Below, in pieces: positions 19,001 to 24,119 of a DNA stretch of 24,119 nucleotides (position 1 is its first letter; each line of letters opens with the position of its first letter). The stretch comes from Martensiomyces pterosporus (Eukaryota; Kickxellomycota; Kickxellomycetes; Kickxellales; Kickxellaceae). The notes under the pieces are model-generated. The model was given only the letters and a program-made list of their open reading frames with translations, made no database searches and had not been told where the DNA came from. A program made the translations under genes and the position numbers. The stretch is taken from the NCBI GenBank assembly GCA_025201845.1, contig MU604104.1, positions 2,080 through 26,198 on the forward strand. The letters are read 5' to 3'.

Positions 19001-19144
19001 ACACGCGCACAAACACTCGGACGGACGCCATCGGCAGCCGATAGATGAATGACTGGACCAAAGTCCCGCCACCATTCTTAACAACCAGATCAGACACAGC
19101 ATAATAGCAGCATCTTGACGAGGAAGGAAACAAACCAAAGAAGC

Positions 19145-20767
19145 ATGACTGCCACTGCCATGCCAGCAAAGGAAGAAGCAGCAGCAGCAACGGCCCACCA
19201 GCAAATGTCAACCCAGCATTCTGGGATTGCCGAGGACATAGCCGAGTCCCTACGCGCACTGCCAACTGGCAACACATTCGGCGTGCGTGTGATCCACACA
19301 TCCGACCACCCGGTTACCTCACTCACTCCACGCCGCCATTACAAGGATCTTTTCGCCGCAAACACATTCTCGCGCCGCATCCTGATCCTTGTATCACAAG
19401 ACGACTGCTTGGTGGCTGCGCTAGAAGCCCACGAGTTCACCTCCATACTGGTCGAGATTGCCACCAACGCATCCCCTCCGCAAACTACAGTTGCTGTCGA
19501 CGCCTGCATAGAAAAGGTGGACACTTCAGGGGAGCTCTCTGTCCGTGTGCCCCTCGTGCGTGCAATTGTTGCTGGGTATCTGGTCTCTTTGCGCAGGCAC
19601 CAACGCACACTTGGCTGCCCCTCTGCTGGCGTGCATTTGTTTGCTCGCTCCCAGCCCGAGTACCTCTTTGCAAAATCTAAGGACAACTCGCACAAGCACA
19701 TTCTGGGTGATTTGGCTCTGGTCAAGTGGTGGATGAAAACGCTGCATTTTGCACTGGCTTATGCGGTTGGCAAGTGCCTAGTATCGCACAAATGCTGCTC
19801 AAACGCGAATGCTGCTGCCACGACTGTGCCTTCTTTGGATGTCGACAATGGCCAGTCCGCGTGTCTTTCCTGCCGCCACACAGCGGTGGCGAATTGCATT
19901 GTTCCCGGGTCTGCTGAAAGCGAATCCCCCTGGTTCCACCGCCAGGACGCCGAGAGCAGTGGCATTAACGCTGCTGCTGCTGCTGCTGCCGCCATTACCT
20001 CTGGGGTGACCACGAGCTCGCCTACTACCCGCTCCTACAAGGAGCACAATGGCCAAGGTCTGCATACAATCGACGACATGGCGGAATCCAAACTTGTTGC
20101 ACCTAATGCCTCTGTGATTAGCAGCAGCCAAGCGCCCATTGTTAGCAAAGATAAGGAGGGGTCCAACCTCCTGACGCCAGATTTGCTGGCTGCAAATGCA
20201 AATGTGGAGTGGAAGTGGGGCTTGCCGTACCCGCTGAACGCCCGTGCTCATGACTGCGTTCTCCAGTTCCCTGACGATCCAATTACGCGACTACTTGAAG
20301 CCAAGCATTCGGGCACATGGCCCGTCTCTATGCTTCTTGAGATTCTCTCAGTTAGCGAAGAGTGCGGGTCTGGCCGCCGCACTGCCTACTTCTCAGCCAG
20401 CCTCCCGCTTCCTCGCAACAGCGTCAAAATGGCCAATTCCTTGGCCGCTGCCGCTGATCCAGCACCAAACACTACCGCTGGGCAGAGCCCCTTGTCGTTT
20501 GAGGACTACGACAAAGTGCTTATTGAGCTATTCGACGAGAACATGGATTTCTCCACCACTGTGCAGGCACGCAATTCGTCCAAAAGGCTATTTGATTTCC
20601 TCGATGCCCAATTCTCCATCCAACCCACCGCCGTTTCAACCAGCGGCAAAGCACCTGTCAAGGCGATGCCAGGACCTCCAGGCGCAGAGGAGCCCAAGAA
20701 GCACGAGGCACCCAAGGTAAACGACCTCACTATGGCCATTCGCAAGAAGCGCAAGGTCGTCAAATAA
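19145..20767 (+). CDS. RTT109: Histone H3-K56 acetyltransferase Rtt109
   Basis: This 540-residue protein is read from ATG 19145. Rtt109 is the fungal p300-like enzyme that acetylates histone H3 (K56, K9, K27) with chaperones Asf1 and Vps75 during replication-coupled nucleosome assembly. Diagnostic blocks match yeast Rtt109: LFARSQPEYLF (165-175) with SHKHIL (182-187), the KWW motif (194-196), and FPDDP (375-379), whose Asp pair corresponds to yeast Asp287/Asp288. The C-terminus has NDLTMAIRKKRK (526-537), matching the conserved end and basic tail of the yeast protein. Between KWW and FPDDP the spacing is about 180 residues instead of roughly 65. The extra part (about 217-350) is low-complexity, with an Ala run at 276-283. 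The next in-frame ATG (19160) is an alternative start. Confidence 0.93.
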   Translation: MTATAMPAKEEAAAATAHQQMSTQHSGIAEDIAESLRALPTGNTFGVRVIHTSDHPVTSLTPRRHYKDLFAANTFSRRILILVSQDDCLVAALEAHEFTSILVEIATNASPPQTTVAVDACIEKVDTSGELSVRVPLVRAIVAGYLVSLRRHQRTLGCPSAGVHLFARSQPEYLFAKSKDNSHKHILGDLALVKWWMKTLHFALAYAVGKCLVSHKCCSNANAAATTVPSLDVDNGQSACLSCRHTAVANCIVPGSAESESPWFHRQDAESSGINAAAAAAAAITSGVTTSSPTTRSYKEHNGQGLHTIDDMAESKLVAPNASVISSSQAPIVSKDKEGSNLLTPDLLAANANVEWKWGLPYPLNARAHDCVLQFPDDPITRLLEAKHSGTWPVSMLLEILSVSEECGSGRRTAYFSASLPLPRNSVKMANSLAAAADPAPNTTAGQSPLSFEDYDKVLIELFDENMDFSTTVQARNSSKRLFDFLDAQFSIQPTAVSTSGKAPVKAMPGPPGAEEPKKHEAPKVNDLTMAIRKKRKVVK

Positions 20768-21293
20768 TGCAAATGGTGCATAGTCCACTGTATTCGCCAG
20801 AGAACAGAAAAAAATATACAATGTTATTCCTTGGGTTGTTGTTCGCCCATCTCTGCTTATCTCGAGACGCAAAATGGCACCTTGTTCTTTAAATTGAACG
20901 CCGTGTCACGGGTACATTGGAGTGTATAGGTGATATGCAAGAACGGAGAAAGAAAATGCAACGTTTGTAGCAAGGCGAGAAAAGGTGCATTGTAACAACC
21001 TTCGCTTTGCATCTGCTCACGAGAACCCATTCGGCGTGCATATGCGCTTTTCTCTCACCCATCCACTAGCGCTGCTACCACCTTTGAGCAAAAGGCAAAG
21101 CAAAGGACATGTGAGCCAAAGCGTGTACACACATCCTATATATATGCGACTACATAGCCCCAGTAAGGGCTGAAAAGGAAATGCGACGGCTTTGATTGAA
21201 AGAATAGGGCTGCCTCATACATACTGGAATGAGCGCCCAAACACGAGCTGAGTAGAAAAGGGATATCGAGATCTCGAGCAAAGCGCCAGTCGC
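20768..21293. other. Convergent intergenic region between RTT109 and ATP7
   Basis: This 526-bp stretch lies between two 3' ends. An A-rich run with ATATA (about 20806-20820) just after the RTT109 stop is a likely 3'-end signal. No gene or repeat is seen in the remainder. Confidence 0.5.
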
Positions 21294-21821
21294 TTAGAGA
21301 ACAGAGAGGTTGGGGAACCTCTCGTCGTATCCATCGACAGTGAACTTGCCCTGCTTGACCATCTCCTCTGTGCGCTGGACGAGCTCGGGCTTGGCCTTGA
21401 TGACATCGTCAACGGTGAGCTGGGTGATGGGGCGAGCAGCGTCAATGTTCTTGACGGTCTCGCTGAGATCAGCAAGGTTAGCCTCGGTCTCCTTAACGTA
21501 GAGCTCAGCAGAGGCAACGGCCTTGGCCTCGAAAGCAGAAATGGTCTTCAGCTGATCAGCGAGGTCAACCTTGACAACCTTCTGCGACTGCGAGATCTTC
21601 TCGAGCTTGTCAACAATCTCCTGGTTCTTCAGAACACGGCGGTAGTACTCGAAGTCAATAGGGCGGTCGGCCTCCTTGACCTGGGTGAGCTGGCGCTCAG
21701 CCTCCTCGTAGCTCTTGCGGAAAGCGCCAAGCGACTTGGTGATCTCAGTGTGCTTCGAGAGAACAGAGCTGACCACGGGCCAGTTGATCGAGGTAAGGAA
21801 CTTGCGGCCAGCGACGGACAT
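21294..21821 (-). CDS. ATP7: Mitochondrial F1Fo ATP synthase subunit d
   Basis: This 175-residue protein (yeast Atp7 is 174) is part of the peripheral stalk that holds F1 against Fo. The N-terminus (SVAGRKFLTSINW) is characteristic of the family. The core (FRKSYEEAERQL, DFEYYRRVLKNQEIVDKLE) is followed by a predicted helical region, and the C-terminal TVDGYDERFPNLSVL resembles fungal subunit d ends. There is no cleavable presequence-like region beyond the first residues, which fits Atp7. The coding region is intronless, but a 5' UTR intron is likely. It is highly expressed in fungi, and its codon use here is strongly C/G-ending (CTC, AAG, GTC), consistent with that. Confidence 0.95.
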   Translation of the reverse strand: MSVAGRKFLTSINWPVVSSVLSKHTEITKSLGAFRKSYEEAERQLTQVKEADRPIDFEYYRRVLKNQEIVDKLEKISQSQKVVKVDLADQLKTISAFEAKAVASAELYVKETEANLADLSETVKNIDAARPITQLTVDDVIKAKPELVQRTEEMVKQGKFTVDGYDERFPNLSVL

Positions 21822-22572
21822 TGCAGAAATAACACCTATTTAGCTCCGGTATCGCTTCTAGAAATCCTACGAGTTAGATAAAGGCACAGAATTTTCCACA
21901 AAAAAAAAAAAAGCAACATGCATTAGTACTCTGCAAATGAAGTGTTGGATTGTGCACGGGAATCTAGCTTGGCCGTTTGCTGAGAGAAGCCGGTCTGTTT
22001 TGCTCCCTGCTCTTTTCAGCTCTTCAGGCGGCAGAAAACAGCCCTCAATGTGTGCCCAATCTCGCTTTGTTGAAGCGCAACCGCCGCCCACTCGCCTAGA
22101 AAAAGGTATTGTGAACCTGCAGAGAATCCGCGCTTGTAGTGACGAATCCACAAATAAAATTCCGAGCCTTACCTAAACAAAAATTGACGGACCAGAAAAG
22201 AGAGCAGTGAGCAACAAATTGAAGAAAAGAAAGGAGAATAGCAGCTTGAATTGAAGGCACTGGCTAATTCAAGTGCGTGCGCCAGCAAAAGCCCAGTCAC
22301 GCCCTACTATCTTCCAGCTGCCACACCTTGCGGGAAGGAGCCAGTCTTATCACTCCACTGATCTGAAAACAACGTAATCCACAAGCCGATCAGAAAGCAA
22401 TACTTAATCAGCTGCCCCTGCTACCGCTGCCAAAATAACGGCGGGGCTGGTATAGTGTAAACAAACATGCATATGCAAACTGAGGCGAAAAAGGCTTCGG
22501 GGCGCTGAACCCGCTTTCTGCTCTCTTGTGTTGGATATCGCCTCTATATCTGCTTGTGTTTCTGTGTTGATA
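21822..22572. promoter_or_regulatory. Divergent upstream region of ATP7 and the GH16 gene
   Basis: This 751-bp spacer holds both promoters. A homopolymeric A run is at about 21900-21912, within the putative ATP7 5' UTR intron. CTATAT near 22545 and TATAG near 22451 lie upstream of the GH16 start. A 10-bp palindrome TGCATATGCA sits at 22468-22477. No open frame looks like a gene. Confidence 0.4.
21867..22172 (-). other. Candidate 5' UTR intron of ATP7
   Basis: On the minus strand a donor TTAG|GTAAGG at 22172 and an acceptor at 21867, preceded by a CTAAC branch-like motif (ATCTAACTCGTAG), define a 306-nt intron ending 45 nt upstream of the ATP7 start codon. Splice motifs are seen; use is inferred. 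Leader introns are common in highly expressed fungal genes. Confidence 0.45.
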
Positions 22573-23691
22573 ATGCGCCGCCCGATTCATATGGTACCAG
22601 CGCTGCTGCTCGCGTACGGAGTCCTTGGCGTTGAGGGCTGGCTTGGCACCTGTCTAAACGACATCTTTTTTGGCCAGGACACAGACAGCGGACCCACCAA
22701 CCCTATGAGACTCGGGCTATCTGCAATGTCGTTTCCTATGCAGATACAGGAGCAATTCTACCAACGAGATGTCCTTGATGGCGCTTTGGAGACTGTAATC
22801 GCTGCTGGCAGTGGTCCAATAAATTTCTCAGATTTATATGGAGTCGGCAATAGCGGGGGCAATAGCGGGAATAGCAATAGTGCTAATGCTAGCAGCAATA
22901 AACAAAGCACGGCTCATCCGTCTACTGCGACTGCCACATCAACTTCAACAAGCACCAACCAGTCTCTACCTACGAGTATATCCACAACAGCCATTGCTAC
23001 CCCAACTACTACCACCACTAGCTCAAACAGTAACGACACATATTCGGGTGACACGAGTACTGGCACATTTACGTGTAAAAGCGCGTACATTGACTTTTCG
23101 GACCCCACCGCACTGAGCAAGTTCACCATTGATTGGTGTCCTCAGAATGCATACCAAACAAACAACTCTGTTGTTTGGAGACTAACACCTGATTGCGGCA
23201 CAACCATGATATATCCTCACGATTTCCACTATGGCAAGATTGAAGGCCACATCAGGATCAGTTCGGGGAGCGGCGTGGTCACCACTATGATCCTCCTTGG
23301 ACCCCCGCCTTCAGACGAAATCGATTTGGAATGGGTCGGAAAGGACACAACCACTGTCCAAACCATGTACTACGTACAATCGGAGCGCGTAGCAGACTCA
23401 ATTCCCGGTGCCTTCAAAATTGGTGGACCCGGGGCTGGTGACGGGGATATGAGCACCAGCTTTCACGACTATGCAATCGAGCTGAACAAAGACAGCATCA
23501 AATGGTACATTGATGGACAAATGTGCCGTGAACTTCGTAAAACGGGCAATCAATTCCCCACGAATGCTAGCCGTGCAAGAATGGGGATTTGGGATGGAAC
23601 ACAAACTAGTGGATGGGCTGGAACTGTTGACTGGTCCAAAGGACCGTTTACTGCTGAGATGAAGTGGTTTAGGTTTACGCCCTATTGCTGA
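22573..23691 (+). CDS. Secreted GH16 Crh-type chitin/glucan transglycosylase
   Basis: This 372-residue protein is read from ATG 22573; the longer frame upstream lacks another ATG. A signal peptide fits residues 1-22 (MVPALLLAYGVLGVEG after a basic start). Residues 23-91 are of unknown character. A Ser/Thr/Asn linker spans about 92-164, likely O-glycosylated. The GH16 domain runs about 166-372, with catalytic DEIDLEW (248-254: nucleophile E249, D251, acid/base E253). Other family marks are YGKIEGHIR, the WYIDG strand, and IWDGTQTSGWAGTVDW. Crh enzymes link chitin to beta-1,3/1,6-glucan in the wall. There is no C-terminal hydrophobic tail for a GPI anchor and no CBM18, so the protein is probably released or held in the wall non-covalently. 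The paired Cys at 168 and 189 suit the family disulfide. Confidence 0.88.
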   Translation: MRRPIHMVPALLLAYGVLGVEGWLGTCLNDIFFGQDTDSGPTNPMRLGLSAMSFPMQIQEQFYQRDVLDGALETVIAAGSGPINFSDLYGVGNSGGNSGNSNSANASSNKQSTAHPSTATATSTSTSTNQSLPTSISTTAIATPTTTTTSSNSNDTYSGDTSTGTFTCKSAYIDFSDPTALSKFTIDWCPQNAYQTNNSVVWRLTPDCGTTMIYPHDFHYGKIEGHIRISSGSGVVTTMILLGPPPSDEIDLEWVGKDTTTVQTMYYVQSERVADSIPGAFKIGGPGAGDGDMSTSFHDYAIELNKDSIKWYIDGQMCRELRKTGNQFPTNASRARMGIWDGTQTSGWAGTVDWSKGPFTAEMKWFRFTPYC

Positions 23692-23796
23692 GTCTATGGG
23701 CTTTGCAACATGGTGCTTTTGTATTAAACCTATTTTAAATGGATATGTGGTCTTTGATCAGCTATGGTTGCTATACCTGCTAGAATACTCTTAACT

Positions 23797-24119
23797 CAGT
23801 ATCCATCTTTGGTAGGCAAAAGATTAGTGAACAAGGACACCAACAGGCTTGAAGTGGATAGGCTGGCGCTGGTGTGAGGTGGAAAGACGTGCAAAGACGA
23901 AGAAATGGAGCGTTATTCCAGCCAGCATTGACACCTGTGCCAGGACCTCTTGCTGCTTCCATCGCTGTACCCATGGCATCGACAGCACCAACTCCATATC
24001 CTGCTCCAGAGCCAGCACTCTGCAGACAGCGAAGCCTTGATCTCTGCAAAAAGTGGCACATGCCTTGGTGGCTGAGGCAGCCAACCGAGCGGCTTCAACC
24101 TTTGATCCTCCTAGCATCA
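23797..24119 (-). repeat. Right arm of the inverted repeat (cut by window edge)
   Basis: Reverse complement of 443-765 with 10 differences and no gaps; five are C-to-T changes read in the left-arm sense. It begins 105 bp after the GH16 stop codon and continues off the right edge, so its true length is unknown. One minus-strand frame of 97 codons stays open in both arms, but substitutions change amino acids in each frame I read, so there is no sign of constraint. Confidence 0.9.

Larger units (their letters stand above)
15024..19144. other. Gene-poor 4.1-kb divergent region between the MedA-like gene and RTT109
   Basis: I see no gene with recognisable domains here. The plus strand is purine-rich from about 15730 to 15800. 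TG/GTT-rich sequence occurs around 16580-16660, with CA/TG runs scattered elsewhere. Many short frames exist on both strands and share no domain features. One 93-codon frame (16519-16800) is noted separately, and a hexanucleotide array lies near the RTT109 start. The stretch may be a long upstream control region and 5' leader of the MedA-like gene. Confidence 0.5.

Noticed and set aside
443..24119. The terminal inverted repeats as ends of one large transposon
   Set aside because: The 23 kb between them is ordinary housekeeping genes with no transposase, integrase or reverse transcriptase, and the outer end of the repeat is not seen.

Overview
The window looks like nuclear DNA of a filamentous fungus. 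It encodes an Rtt109-type histone acetyltransferase (a fungal family), a Crh-type GH16 cell-wall transglycosylase, and nuclear genes for mitochondrial proteins (Qri7, Mrs2, ATP synthase subunit d). Most genes are intronless, while one gene has at least seven GT-AG introns. The mixture suggests an early-diverging lineage such as Kickxellomycotina, but that placement is inference only.

Layout, left to right: the cut 3' end of a Tyr/Gly/His-rich gene (+, 3-257); the left arm of a 323-bp inverted repeat (443-765); an acyl-CoA synthetase-like gene (-, 934-2991) that has lost its catalytic residues; QRI7 (-, 3796-5019) and MRS2 (+, 5347-6924), divergent from a 327-bp shared promoter; an eIF4E-family gene of the 4EHP type (+, 7493-8413); a large spliced gene (-, 9236-14969) rebuilt here from eight exons; a gene-poor stretch of about 4 kb (15024-19144); RTT109 (+, 19145-20767); ATP7 (-, 21294-21821); a secreted GH16 gene (+, 22573-23691); and the right arm of the inverted repeat (23797-24119), cut by the window edge.

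The most interesting locus is the eight-exon gene. Its exons join in phase throughout, including a 31-nt microexon, and give a protein of about 800 residues: a short helical N-terminus, a basic nuclear-localisation-like stretch, about 470 residues of Gln/His/Ala/Ser-rich sequence, and a conserved C-terminal module ending in an Ig-like domain. It resembles, from memory, the fungal Medusa (MedA) developmental regulators. Intron 4 carries a perfect 80-bp tandem duplication in which each copy holds a CArg (CC-A/T6-GG) box, and two competing first exons splice in the same phase.

The genes do not form one pathway. Three serve mitochondria (t6A tRNA modification, Mg2+ import, ATP synthase), and the others serve translation, chromatin assembly, cell-wall remodelling and probably development. 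I found no transposon ORF, CRISPR array, rRNA or tRNA gene.
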